From Pythium myriotylum (Eukaryota; Oomycota; Peronosporomycetes; Pythiales; Pythiaceae), in assembly GCA_023091665.1 (NCBI GenBank), contig JALJCQ010000011.1, positions 1,922,001 through 1,986,000 of the forward strand: DNA of 64,000 bases, read 5' to 3'. Position 1 is the stretch's first letter, and each line of letters starts with the position of its first letter. This document shows positions 43,153 through 55,800 of this stretch, one piece after another. The notes below the pieces were generated by a model that worked only from the letters and a program-made list of their open reading frames with translations, was not told the origin of the DNA and searched no databases. Made by a program: the position numbers and the translations under genes.

Positions 43153-43763
43153 GGTGATCGTGTGAGGGGATGTGTGCAGCAAGAGATCTGGTTGGCAACT
43201 GGGCGTGAGCTCGGCGGTTCGGAATCGATCGGTGGCCCACTCCATGGCGGCCACCGCGACACGTCAGACTCACCTCGGCGAGAGCGGACGATCGCGACTG
43301 CGCTTGCTGAAGATTGCAGCTCAGGACGAGGCAGCGCGCAGCCAACGGTTGGCGGTTTTAGGTGGATCTCGGGCAGCCATGTTTGCACAACACAAGAATA
43401 ATCCCCACACACCACACTCAAGTTGAATCAAAGGATGCGCAAATGAGGCGGTCTACTGAGATAAGAAGGAAGGCAGCACCACCATCCCCCATCATCCCAC
43501 TCTTCCACATGGGACATGGCATGTGGGTCCGACCCACATTTCGCTATGAGAAACTGAACGCTGTACAACTCAAACACCTGGTTTTAACGACGACTTTGGT
43601 GAATTTATATTTGTCTATGAAGTTAGTCTCTATTTTCAGAGACTGCAATACCCAGGTAGAAGCGGATCCACCTTTAAAAATTTGAATTTCCCCCTTGAGT
43701 GTTGGTTGCACTTCCCCCTTTTCGCGGGAAACCCCATCGGCAACTTGGACGCGGAGCGGCAAC
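43153..43763. other. divergent promoter region dapA / MADBUB
   Basis: This 611-bp spacer between two divergent starts holds an overlapping set of CCCACAT/ATGTGGG words at 43505-43539. No gene is seen. Confidence 0.55.
43505..43539. promoter_or_regulatory. nested CCACAT inverted repeats
   Basis: A perfect inverted repeat with 9-bp arms ATGTGGGTC and GACCCACAT around one C lies at 43521-43539. A further CCACATG at 43505-43511 pairs with CATGTGG at 43520-43526. It lies about 225 bp upstream of the MADBUB start and 350 bp upstream of dapA. Confidence 0.5.
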
Positions 43764-46700
43764 ATGGCGACCGTCGGCGTGCAGGACGAGAACCGCGGCG
43801 AGCTGCTCTCGCCCGGCGGCAAGGGCTCACGCAAGCGCAAGATGGAGGAGCGCGACGAGAACTCGCTCGGCGAGCCCGAGGACTTCGAGTGGGAGAACTC
43901 GAAGGAGAACGTCATGCCGTTGAAGCGAGGACGCATTGTGAATGACCTCAATCGTGCGCTTAGGGCCGCCGAGTCGTTCCAGGGCAAGACCAAAGTGGAG
44001 CGCGAGGCGAAAGAGATGGAGGCTCGAGTCCACGAGTACACGGGCAACGACCCGCTCAGCGTCTGGGTGCAGTACGTCAAGTGGATCGAGACAAACATGC
44101 CCGAGGATACGAGACGGAAATTCGCAGCGCTCGAAAAGTGCACGCGTGCGCTCATGAGCCACGCCGAGTACAAGAACGACATCCGCTACATTCGGCTGTG
44201 GATTCAATACGTGAGTGGATTTTCACTGGTAGTTGATCGGTTTCAATCCTGACCACGGTTTGCGTTGCTCGCAGGCGGATCTTGTTTCCAACCCAAAGGA
44301 CATCTTCAAGTTTCTGTACGTGAACAAAATCGGAGAACGTGTCTCGCTGTTCTACGTTGGTTGGGCTATGGTTCTCGAAAGCGTCGCCAACTATGCTCAA
44401 GCGCACAAGGTCTACTTGAAGGCAACACAAAAGTGCGTCCCCTCCCCACCCCAACCCGAAATCACTCGGTACTACTTCATGAATGGAAAACTAACTAGCA
44501 GTTGCGTGACCTATAGAAAAGCAGAGCCAGATGATCTCTTGGATCGAAAGTACAAGGAGTTTCAACGTCGAATGAGCCGTCACTGGCTAAAGGTCAGCAA
44601 CGGAGACCCAGACACTACGTCTGCTGATGAGAACCAGCGGTTTGCATTGGAAGATATCACTACTGACGGTGCTAGTATCCAACGCTTCGGCAACTCGGAA
44701 AATTTCCGCCGCTATGCACAAGCCCAGGCAGAGAAGATGCAGCGAGCAAACGCGCACAAACCGGTATTTACTGTCTACGAGGATCCAACCGGCTCGGAGG
44801 TTGATCGCTTGCCAACGAACACTAACTGGAAGAGACTCGACACTGTTCAGCACCAGAACAAAGAGAACGACACAGTGCCTGCAAGGTGGAATGATGGACC
44901 ACTCCACCCTTCTGTCGAGCATGCAAATCCGGTCGGTCGTACGATCGTACGTCAAACCACAACAGACTCTCTCCAGGTGTTTGTGGATCCTGAGTTCACT
45001 TCAACAACTGTCTCAATCCCGAGTCTTGTTGAACGAGATCGCTCACACGCTTTGAGACAGAGACTTGAGGGTGTGTCTACAGAAGAAGAGCAGCTATTAA
45101 AGCAGCCGTTGAAGAACTTCACCAACAGCAACTCCGTGGACAAGGCAAAGCCGCCTCGTGCTGCGAAACCCGTGAAACCAGCAGAGGAGAGGTATATGTA
45201 CGATGAGCGCTCTCTGAAGACAGACGTGCCCGACGATGAGCTCTGCTTTGAGGAATTGCGTGCACGCAAGTTCGTGTCAAAGTCGACGCGGCGCCTCAAG
45301 GCACAGGAAGTTGGTCGTACTCCTAACCGCTTTTTGGCTCAACCAGTCGATTCGGTCGCCAATCAGGTCTCGAGACCACCGATGGCGGAGCGTATTGCTG
45401 AAAAACCGATCCTCAAATCCTCATCCTTTGTGCGATCCTCACAACCTGGCCATGCGAAGAAAGGGGAAGTGCATAATTTATCGCTCCAGCAAGCCGAACA
45501 AGAAGACATGACTATTAACACGCGTTTAGCCATGGAAGATGTCAACAGCATGTTCTGTAGCCCATCACGCGAACAGAAGGAGCCCGTCGTTAAGACAACG
45601 ATTTGGGAGGTCCCTGAACCTGTCGAGAGAAAACTCCATTTCAGTGTCTTCGAGGACTCGGTTGATAGTATTGCGCTCAATCCGAACGAGACATCTCTCA
45701 GAAACGATGCTGCAGATCAGAATAGTTTCCAGGTGTACGCCGACGAAGACCTTGACAGGCAGCCAAAGAAAAATTCTTTCTTGGTCTTCCCTGATGAAGC
45801 ACCCCAGCAGCCCCCAAGAACCGCTTCCAAGATGACAGCTCGTAAGCCGCTGACAGCTCGCGAAGACCTCGGACAGGGCTCTCGTATGACGAACAAAGAC
45901 ATCATCATGAGGATGCAAACCGATTCCGAGGCGAAAGAAGAGGAAAAAGAAGAGAGGTAACGTGCAGAGGCAGCGGCATATCACTGCGACTCACCTAGTA
46001 TCGCAGTTCCGCCCCAATTAATATCAGAGACTGCCAAAGCGACCATGAACAAGAGCCACCCATGAGGTATTGTAGAATGATAATGAAGCCGTTGTTGAAC
46101 ATAGCCTAGCTTGGGTTCGTGGGGATAGACCAGCATTCCCGGACTATATCTGTTCCATCAGCTCTTGCCTGAATGCTGCTTGTTTGCATCGGGTTTGTTT
46201 TGAGTATCTGACATGTGTCTAGCATCTCAACCAGGATGGTCACCACAAACCCTTCCACTTCCAATCCCATCTTGAATGTGCCACCGAAAGGAAATACGTC
46301 AGAGTACACGGTCAACCCTTATGACCCAGCGTTGAGGAGAGCGACAATCGAATCTGCCCGCGTATGTGCATTCGCACGGGTGAATACTCACCTAGTCTTC
46401 AAGCATTCCACGAGGACTCCGATGTTGTGGACAACAGATCCGCAACGACGAAAGCTGAAGAGACCTATTTTCTTTAGGCTCAGTCGTGACGTTGCTGTCG
46501 AAGCGATCGGCTTTCTTGGGTCTGGTGGGTTTGCGCAGGTTTTCTCTGCAAGAGTGAAAACCCTTGATTCCGTTTCCCAGGAAATCGCATTAAAGGTATG
46601 ATCACTTGAAGCCACCAGCGGCACTGGTGGTAATTTTACAATGGAATTGTGGAAAATCAGTGCGAAAAGCGTAGTAGCACCCTTTTGTGGGAGTTGTATG

Positions 46701-47680
46701 TCGCTGAGAAACTCCGAATACGAGCGAACTCGCAACTTCTCAGTGACAACAACGTTCCGATGCCAAGAATGATCCGGTTGGACATCTTTCAGGTGAGTAA
46801 AGCTGACGTGGTAAGGACTCGAGTGTAGCTCACCGTAAGTTATTCTGAAACAGAACGGTGCCATGCTGCTCATGGAGAAGGCTCCCTCTGGTACTCTGCA
46901 TGACCTAGTTAACATGTACAAAAAGGTTGGTTGTTGAGTGGATTGGAGACAACACTAAAGTACTAACTTCCTCCTGTAGGAATGCCGCAGTTTCCCGGAG
47001 CTTCTTGTGATGCACTACACTATTCGGATGCTCTATGCATTGGAGTTCATTCATGAAGCGAGCATTCTGCACGGAGATATAAAACCGGATAACTGGGTTC
47101 TCGCTCCGCTGGGGGTGAACGATCATTCCATGAAAGCGAAGAACTTATCGTCGGTGGTGTCGAGGAGTGGAAATCTCCATCTAATTGATTTTGGAAGGTC
47201 CATTGATTTGGATCACTTTCCACCGCAAACCACGTTCATCAGCTCATGCCATGCGAAAGGGTTCCAATCCGTCGAGATGTTAACGAAGAGACCCTGGTCG
47301 TGGCAAATCGACACATTTGGCGTTTGCGCAACGGTTCATTTCTTACTATTTGGCGAGTACATGGACGTCGTTTCGGACAAGTACCCCGATGGTTCGCAAA
47401 GGTTCAAACCACGACAGGGTTTTAAAAGATATTGGCAGGTCGGGATATGGTCGTCATTCTTCGAGAAGTTCATGAATATTAAGAGCTGCGACAGCCAGCC
47501 TTCACTGCCTTCGTGTCGCCGACAGTTAGAGCGGTTCTTCTATGAGAATCCTCATCGGCAAAAAGTATGTCTATGGCAAGTAGCCTGAGGAACTTATAGG
47601 CACTCACAACTAAAATGTGCTAGGAACTTCGCGAACTTCTCGCTTGCCAAGATCGGATGCTTGTGAGAACGCTAGCATGA
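43764..47680 (+). CDS. BUB1: MADBUB (undivided BUB1/BUBR1) spindle checkpoint kinase
   Basis: Nine exons (43764-44210, 44275-44432, 44517-45956, 46007-46066, 46223-46595, 46661-46792, 46854-46925, 46980-47564, 47624-47680) encode 1107 residues. A KEN box (NSKENV, KEN at 47-49) precedes the Mad3/BUB1 TPR region (about 60-200, VWVQYVKWIETNMPED). Next come FTVYED (286), a second KEN (317) and LQVFVD (354). A GLEBS-like BUB3-binding CFEELRA follows at 445. Then come FSVFED (577), FQVYAD (606) and FLVFPD (623). The C-terminal kinase has the glycine loop FLGSGGFAQVF, catalytic HGDIKPDNW (925) and LIDFGRSID (DFG at 964), so it looks active. It should inhibit APC/C-CDC20 and signal at kinetochores. 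I see no separate Mad3 gene in this window. Confidence 0.93.
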
Positions 47681-47750
47681 CACAGAGAGCTAGGGGCAGG
47701 ACTGTCACATTGATAAAAGGAAATGCGTTGAGCTCCCGTACGAATCCAGT

Positions 47751-49710
47751 CTACTGAGGTGGTTGGGTCTGATATGCCTGGTACTGGTAAGCACTGTAAT
47801 CCACGGCACCAGGCGCCGCAGCTTGTGCACCTGTAGCGCCTGTACCGTATTGGCTATACTGGTATTCAGCACCAGAAGCGGCAGCTGTCGCGGTGGCGGT
47901 CGCACCAGTTTGATCCCAAGTGCCATAGTTGTAGTAGCTGCTCCACTGATCCCAACCTTGTTGGCCTGGATATCCAGCATACGCACCGCCTGGAGCTACA
48001 GGCGGGGGGTAGGCAGTTGCCGGCGTTGACCCGAGAACTGGAGCTGTAGGACCGGTTCCCGGAGGTGGCGGCACATCGGTTGTGCCAGGCGCACCAACGG
48101 CTTGGTTCTGCGTCCACGGTTGCGCACTCGCTCCAGAGCTTGTCTTTGCTGGTTGCAACCATGGTGCGGCAGCTGCCGTGGTCTTCGTTGCTGAGGAGAT
48201 TACCGGCTTTTCTCCCAGCTGCTGCATGAATGATTGGTATTCCTTGTCGATTTCGGCACTTTCGGCCGCCGACTTGCCTCGTTGCGTACAGTCTCGAGTA
48301 GGGTGGCTGGAGTCTCCACAAATGGCGCATCGCACGTCGACGGGTTTGAAGGATTCTGCAAACATGACAGCTACCGTTAGCAACAATAGACAAAGTGGTG
48401 TTGACACAGTACTCACTTTCTCGGTTTGGGCATTCCCACTGCCTGTGGCCCTTCTCTCCACAAAGATGGCAGAAGTCGTCGTCACGCAACGTGCCGTTGA
48501 TCAGTGCCAGCTCGCGAAGCTGCTTCTGCTTGTGTTCGTTCTTCATATCATCAACAGGCACCAGCAGCGCCTGCACCTCTTTCGCTGCTCTCTCCAGGTC
48601 CTCCTCGCGCTCGCCAGTGATTAGGACGTGCAAGTCGTCATTCTCGTCTGAATTCACTTTCTTGCCCTTGCTGCCTTCTTTCACGGAGCCTTTGCCCCGG
48701 ATAGCGATCTTGCAGTTAGTTTCCTTCTCCATACGCTTCTGGGTGTTTCCTCGAGGGCCGATGATCAAGCCGATGAAGTTATATCCGGGGTATTCGTTGA
48801 TTGGGATGTAAATTTTCCGGCTGAGTTTGGATCGTTGGTAATCGGACGGTGGGCGATAGAGAGGATTGACTTTGATCATTTGCTCGATGACTTGCTGCTT
48901 CTCCTTCTCAAGCGCTTCGCGCATACGGACTTCACGGGTGTTGGTTCGCTTACCTTGGCCATCGTACTGTGGTGGTGGCGAAGGTGAGCGGTTCGGATCT
49001 CTCTCAATTCGTGCCGCGTCGATCTCGACCGTCAACAGCTTTTGGTTGATAAAATCAAGCCTCTGCCGAAGCGCCATCGCTTGTTGCTGCTGCTGGGACA
49101 GCAATGTCACAAGATTTGCCCCCGGCGTTGATCCTGCTGGGGCCCAACGAGACTTCTTGCGTTTCCTCTCACCATTACCTTCCTCTGCAGGCGTCGCCGC
49201 CGCTGTATCCTCGACCGCATCACCCCAGCGACTCTTCTTTCGACGCTTTGGCTGCTGCTCTCCATTCTCCTCCACGCTAGCAGTGGTCTCCCCCTCTGGT
49301 TTCTTTTCTTGCGGCGCGGAGTTGTCACCGTTCGCCGTTGACTGCTCGGCAGGCTTGCCATTCCCGTCTTCAGCGCGGTCAGCTTGCTTCCCGCTGCTGC
49401 CACTCCCCTCCGTCTCACGCAGGAATCTCTTGAGCACTTCGCGGTACGGCTCCCACGTCTTGAGGTCCTGCCAGAACAGCGGCAGCGCGCCGTACTTGTC
49501 TGTGAGCTCTGGGTTCTGTCGGAACCACTGCTTCATGGGCTGGTGGTAGTTCTTCATCATGGCCTCGCGCTCCTGCTCCTCCTCGTAGTGGTAGCTGTCC
49601 TCGGGCTTGCCGCTGCCAGAGACGGGCCGCTCGGCCTCTTTGGCCGCCGGCGCGTCGCTCTTCTTGTCCATGAAGGCCAGGAACGCCTCGTAGCCGCCGC
49701 CGTCCGCCAT
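47751..49710 (-). CDS. SF1: splicing factor 1 / branchpoint-binding protein
   Basis: Two exons (49710..48417, 48355..47751) encode 632 residues. The N-terminus is followed by KKSRWG/KKSRWAP repeats, which are ULM-type motifs that bind U2AF. A helix-hairpin segment leads into a KH domain (about 290-390: [20 protein letters not shown], then [20 protein letters not shown]). Two zinc knuckles follow, [14 protein letters not shown] and [14 protein letters not shown]. The C-terminus is Pro/Gly/Tyr/Gln-rich. The protein recognises the intron branch point in the nucleus. The intron splits the zinc-knuckle region. The ATG at 49710 is preferred over an in-frame ATG at 49857 whose 49 codons have no conserved look. 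The gene converges on MADBUB with a 70-bp gap. Confidence 0.93.
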
Positions 49711-49866
49711 CGTTGACGCTTCCACCTTTTGTGACCCCTCTCCTTTGGCTTGGTTTCCCCGAGTCGAAAAGGTCGGTGGTGCAATCGGTGGTGCGAGCTG
49801 TAAGACTGCTGCCACTGCTTTCCAGGCATTGACTGCAAACTTAACGATTATGTCCAATTACTACCA

Positions 49867-52800
49867 ATGGATGCGTCGGATCTGGATCCCAACGACCTAG
49901 ATTCCACGAATCAGAGGTAGGTGAAGTTGCTTATCCGCCAATCAAAGAGGTCAAATGAGTGCGGAGGGCGCGCCAGTGATCTTTGGGCAACATCCAACGC
50001 AGGCGAAAGCAACCCGAGAGACCTCGCTCGCCGCCGCGCAGGATGGAGGAGGCCGACGCGCTCAAGCTCTGGCTCGAGGCCTCGATCGCCCACCCGACCG
50101 ACCGCACGACCATCCACTTGCTGCAGGTGCGTCCGCGACGACGAGTCTCGGGGGCTCGTGTCCGTGGGTTGATTTGCTGACGGCTCTCGCGCAGAACGAC
50201 GTGCTCGACAAGCTCAAAGCCGGCGAGCTGCCGCTCAAGCGCGCCGTGAACCAGACGCTGGCGGCCGCCACGCGCTGCCAGAGCCGCGCCACCGAGACCC
50301 ACCTGCGCTCGCTCGTGGTCGAGGCCACGGCCGCCGTCGACGGCTACGCCGCTGCGTTCGCCGGCGTGCTCGGCGCACGCGCCAAGTCCTTCGCGCAGTC
50401 CTTCGCGAGCGCGCGCTTGATCATGCTGCGTCTCTCGTGCGCCGTCGTCGACAAGGCGCTCGCAGATGCCGCCGCGCAGCCCGCGTGGGTGGCCGACGTC
50501 GCCAAGTCCCAGTCGCTGCTGCTCGAGTCGATGCTCAAGGACGCGGATCGCGCGCAGGCGGTCGCCCACAAGACGCTGCTGCATCTGCTGCGCAAGCACA
50601 CTGCGCTCGTGCCCGTGTACGTCGCCGCGCTCACGGACGCTGCACCCGAGCTACAGCAGTACGCGCTGTGGCTCGTGCTGCGTCACCTCGAGCTTGACGC
50701 GGCCGTGAACGAGAAGATCTGGGCCAAGTACGCGTTCTGGGCCTTCGAATCCAAGTCGCGCACTCGGGTGACTCTCAAGAGAAATGATCTGCGCTTCAAG
50801 GGCCTCTCGCTCGACCAGTTTGACACGCTGCTGAAGCCCACGGTCTCGAAGATGCTCAAGAAGTCGCCTGACTCGGTACTCGAAGCAGTGGTGGAGCTCG
50901 TTCGCGCCGTTCCTCTCGACCTTGGCGTCTACTTGAACGACGTCTTCAACTCGGTCATCCTTGCCAAGCTGAAGTCGACGAAGGAAGACGTCCGCACCTT
51001 CACTTCGGCGCTCGCTAAGGAACTGCTCGCGGGTTTCCAGTCTGTGGACCACTTCACGACACTCGTGACGCAGATCGCTGCCATGGCTGAGGGAAAGCTT
51101 GGCTTGCTGGCCCAGTTCTACATGCGCGAGGCTGCATATGGCGTGCTCGCGGATGCGGCCGATGCGATTGTCGCACTCGGTAATGCCGATGACGCCAAGA
51201 GCGTCGCAGCGGTCGCGATCCCTTCGTTGGTGAAAGCGCTGGACAAAGAAGCTCACGACCAGGCGCGACATCTCGCGTTGCTCGCGCTTGGCAAGTGGCT
51301 CTCCCACTCCAACGCGATCTCCAAGGAGGTACTCACGAAAATCCAGGCCGGACTCAAGAACAAGTCTGAGCCGGTTGTGGCGGGCTACCTTCACACACTC
51401 GCTGTGTTCTCGCTTCAGGCCAAGAGCCATGCGGATCTCGCCCCCGTCGGATCTGAGTTAACGCGCATCTTGACTGAGTCAAACAAGAAGCCAGCTGTGA
51501 CACATCTTGATGGCGTGCTGGCGCTTGGTGTGGCAGGCGCGTTGGCGTTGTCAAGCAGTGAGCACGACCAGACATTTACAAAGGATGGCATCGCCCGCAT
51601 TCTTGTCGATGCGAACACTTTCATTGTGGCGTCTGTCAAAGGACTGCTGAACACGCTCGCTGCCGCCTCTGACAACGGCAGCGAATCTGGCCGTACCAAG
51701 CCGGAGGTGACTGCACTGGTTGCTTTGACCAAGGCGCTGACGTGGGTGTTGTCGTCGAAGCAAGACGATGCTAGCGTTGCGTACCGTGTGCTCGTCGAAC
51801 TCCTCGCGAGTCCAGTGCTACCAGTTCGTAAGGCTGCAGAAGCTTCTATCAACAGCCTGTACGCGGCGTCTCTCGACCACGTCGACGCGTTGCTCGTGGC
51901 TCTGCAGACCAAGCTCACCGCCTCAGCCGAGCAGCTCGAGAAGGACCGTGAACAGGCTCTCTTAAAGAAGCCGTCAACGATCGCAGACGATGTTGCTGCT
52001 ACTGTTGTGGCTGTCGTCCCATCTGGTGGTGTGCTTCGCCGCGCACTTCGCGTAATCGTTCCCCAGCAAGTTCGTGACGCGGACTCCGTGCGAGAAGCTG
52101 TGTTTGCCCGTGCGATGATTCTCGCACATCATCCGTTCGTTGTTGATGGCCGGACTCCGTCTGAGTTCGGCAGTGAGTGGAACAGCCTTCGCCTTCGTTT
52201 CTTGGTGCCTCTTACCGAGTCTGTTCCCGCGGAAGATGAAGACGAAGAAGCCTCGGAGACGAATGATGATCGCATCGACCATCTCATTGAGGCCCATGAG
52301 GCGATCAAAGAACGATTTATTGCGCTGCTTACGGAAGAAGATCGTGGCCTTCTGTTCTCGAGTCTACAGGTGGAGCGCCTCGCCGCCCAACGTGCTCTAG
52401 CGACCATGCTTAACTTTGCTGGTAACGGTGAAGGCGAGAGCATCGCGCTGAACGAGATCGTCCAGGACGAGTTGGTCAAGCGAATTGACTCGCTGGAAAT
52501 TGACAAGGTCACGGAAGATGACGCGGGTATTTATGAGACCCCATTCGACGAACTTTACGTTGCTGTGAAGACCGGAGGTGACGCTGTCAGCGCGGGCGAG
52601 TCTAAGTCTCGGCGCGGGGGTGGGGGTCGCCGTGGTAACGAGGACGAGCAATGGGAGCAGCAGCTGCGTGAAGAGTTAGAGCGGAAGAAGGCGAAGAACG
52701 CTGCCGCTGCTGGCGCCAGTAAGAAACTATCTCCTGAAGAGAAAGCGCAACTCGCACAGCAGCAAGCTCGTCGTATTCAGCTCAGCCAAACGATCGCACT

Positions 52801-55800
52801 TGTGGATAAGCTGCTCGAAACGATTGACTTCTTGGGGTCGGTCCGTCCGGATGAGCTCCACCCTGCTCTTCCCCAGCTGCTTCGCTCGCTAGTGTCTCTC
52901 TTCCAGAGTCGTATTTTTGAAAAGCAAGCGAACAATGCGCTCAATGCTTTGGCCAAATCAATCTCCCCGGCGATTTTGCGTGAGCACGCTTCAGATGTCG
53001 CGAGCTCACTTCGTGTTGTCCTCCGTGTCCACCAGGATGGCTCATTGTCCGACAAGGGTCGCCTGCAAAAGCTGACGATCCACAACGAGTTGTTCGTTCG
53101 CACTCTAGCCTCCTTCATGGACTTTGCCTTCGGCTTCCAGTTCGACTCGGAAGATGATTACGACGCGGCTGCGCCAGTGAACCGTGTTGCGCCTCCAACG
53201 CTCCATCTTGTGTTCCCTGTCTTATCGACCCTACTCCACCACGACCCTGCTCTGCGCCGCTGGGCTCTTCCCCTCTTCGCTGCGCACGCCCACATGATTC
53301 CAGAAGAGGAGGAAGAAGAGGTTGGTGATGTGGCGTCACAGCGTCTACTTCGCAAGGATATGCTGGAGCTTGTGCTCCACATCCTCGCTCAGACAAGTGC
53401 CGGTGACATTGTTCCGATCACAAATGACGATCTCGCACCGGCGCAACTGCTAGCCAATTTGTGCGAAGGTCCGGAGCTCTCCATCGCTGAGTGGCCTCCC
53501 GTTTTAGGCGATGCTGGTGTGCTCTCCCAGTCAAGCGACGTTCGCCACGCGTGTTTGAAGGCGCTGCTTCATGTTGTCGAGGGCGGTGAATCCGAATTGA
53601 ACACGGAGTCCAACTCGCTACTTGCGAGCCGCCTCTTCCTCGCTTCGTTCGACGCAAATGAGTCGAATCGCTCGATCGCGAAACAGGTTTGGCAACTGAC
53701 CGAGTCGAAGCTTACTAAGCTGTTCGCAGCTCCGCTACTCGTGCTTCTGAACCATTCCCACGAGAATGTCCGTGAGAGTGCGTCGCTCGCTATTGCCGAT
53801 GGCATGACCCAGTACCCGGAGACGATTACACCGATCTTGAACAACCTCAAGGCCCAATTCGAGAGCCACTTGCCGAAGGCTGTAGAGGCAATCGATGGAT
53901 TTGGCAACCCGACGCTTCGTCGTCCTGGTCAGGGTGAGCCGCTTGAAGAACCAGAGACGTACACACCTCGTTGTGGTGTCGCACTCTGCTTGGAGAAGGT
54001 TGCTGCCAGCCACGCTCCACTCCCGAAGGCTAGCGTAATCGACGTTGTCTCGTTCGTGATTGAAAACGGTCTCGTCGACCCGAATGGGACAGTGCGAGCT
54101 CACATGCGCAAGGCTGGTATCCAGATCATTGACGCCTACGGTGGCAGCGGTAATACGGCATCATTGCTGCAAATTTTTGAGCAAGCGCTAGACAAGAAGC
54201 CGACGCAGCAGAAGGGCGTTGACAACCACAAGGCGATGGAGCGTTACGACCACCAGCGTGAAGGCATCGTCGTGTGCCTCGGAGCGTTGGCCAAGCACAT
54301 GGAAAAGACCGATCCTAAGGTCTCCTCGATCGTCGACTCTCTTGTCGACGCTCTCAACATCCCATCTGAGTCGGTCCAACGGTCGGTGGCGACTTGTCTC
54401 GCTCCACTCATCCCAGCCGTCAAGGACCGCAGTGCTCAGCTTCTCACCGAGTTGCTCACGCGTGCGACAAGCTCCGAGACGTTTGGCGAGCGCATTGGCG
54501 CGGCTTTCGGCGTCTCAGCCGTCGTGAAGGGTCTCGGTATCTCGGCGCTGAAGCAGCACGACATCATCCCTCGTATCGAAGATATGATGAAGACTGGTGG
54601 CGCGAACGCTCGCCAAGGAGCTATGCTCATCTTCGAGTGCATGAGCGAGCGTCTCGGTCTTCTCTTTGAGCCCTACATCATTGTCATCTTGCCCGTGATG
54701 CTTAAGTGCTTCGCTGACTCCAGCCCTCAGGTCCGTGACGCGGCTAGCGAGACTTCCAGAAAGATCATGGCCAACCTCTCCGCTCACGGTGTCAAGCTTG
54801 TGCTGCCTTCGCTGCTGCGCTCGCTTGAAGATGGCGCTTGGCGTACGAAGCAAGCCGGAATCCAACTGCTGGGCTCGATGGCTTACTGTGCGCCACGCCA
54901 GCTTGGCTCATGCTTGCCGCAAGTTGTACCGAAGATCACATCAGCTCTGACAGACTCCCATCCCAAGGTACGTGAGGCAAGTAAGGCGGCGCTGCGCGAC
55001 GTCGGCTCAGTCGTGCGAAACCCGGAGATTGCCTCGATTTCGTCGTCGCTTCTTAACGCTCTCGAGGATCCGAACAAATTCACGAATGAAGCTCTTCAGC
55101 AGCTGCAGTCGACCTCATTCCAGCACTCGATCGATGCGCCATCTCTCGCGCTTGTGATGCCCATCATCACGCGAGGTCTGAAGGATCGCGGTGGTGACGC
55201 GAAGAAGAAGTCTGCGCTGATCGTCGGCTCAATGTGCTCGATGATTAACGACGCCAAGGATCTCGCGCCGTACATGGAGATGGTGTTGCCTTCGCTGAAG
55301 ACACTGCTAATGGACCCGATCCCGGAAGTCCGTGCTGTGTCATCGAAGGCTATGGGCAAACTCGTTAAGGGTCTTGGAGAAGCTCATTTCTCGGATATCC
55401 TCACGTGGCTCCTCGAGGCGATCAAGGGCGACCACGGCAGCGTTGAACGTTCGGGTGCTGCGCAAGGTCTGTGTGAGGTGCTTGTTGCGCTTGGCAAGGA
55501 CCGCGTCGAAGCCACACTCTTTGACGAGATCTTCCCGCTTTCTCGCCACCCGAAGTACTCGGTGCGCGAGGGCGTGCTGTGGATCATCGCGTTCTTACCT
55601 CCAGCACTTGGTAAGGGGTTCGCCGTGTTCATTGGTGATGCACTGCCGATCATCGTCTCGGGCCTGTCGGACGAAGCTGACAGCGTCCGCGATGTCGCGA
55701 TGCACGCGGGTCATGTCGTCGTTAATGCGCACGCGCTCTCGCACACTCGTGATATCCTGCCGTCGCTCGAGGCCGGCCTCTTCGACGACAGTTGGCGCAT

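Noticed and set aside
43941..44210. MADBUB N-terminal part as a separate Mad3 gene ending at 44252
   Set aside because: A GTGAGT donor at 44211 and acceptor GCAG at 44274 restore the TPR region in frame, so the stop at 44252 is intronic.
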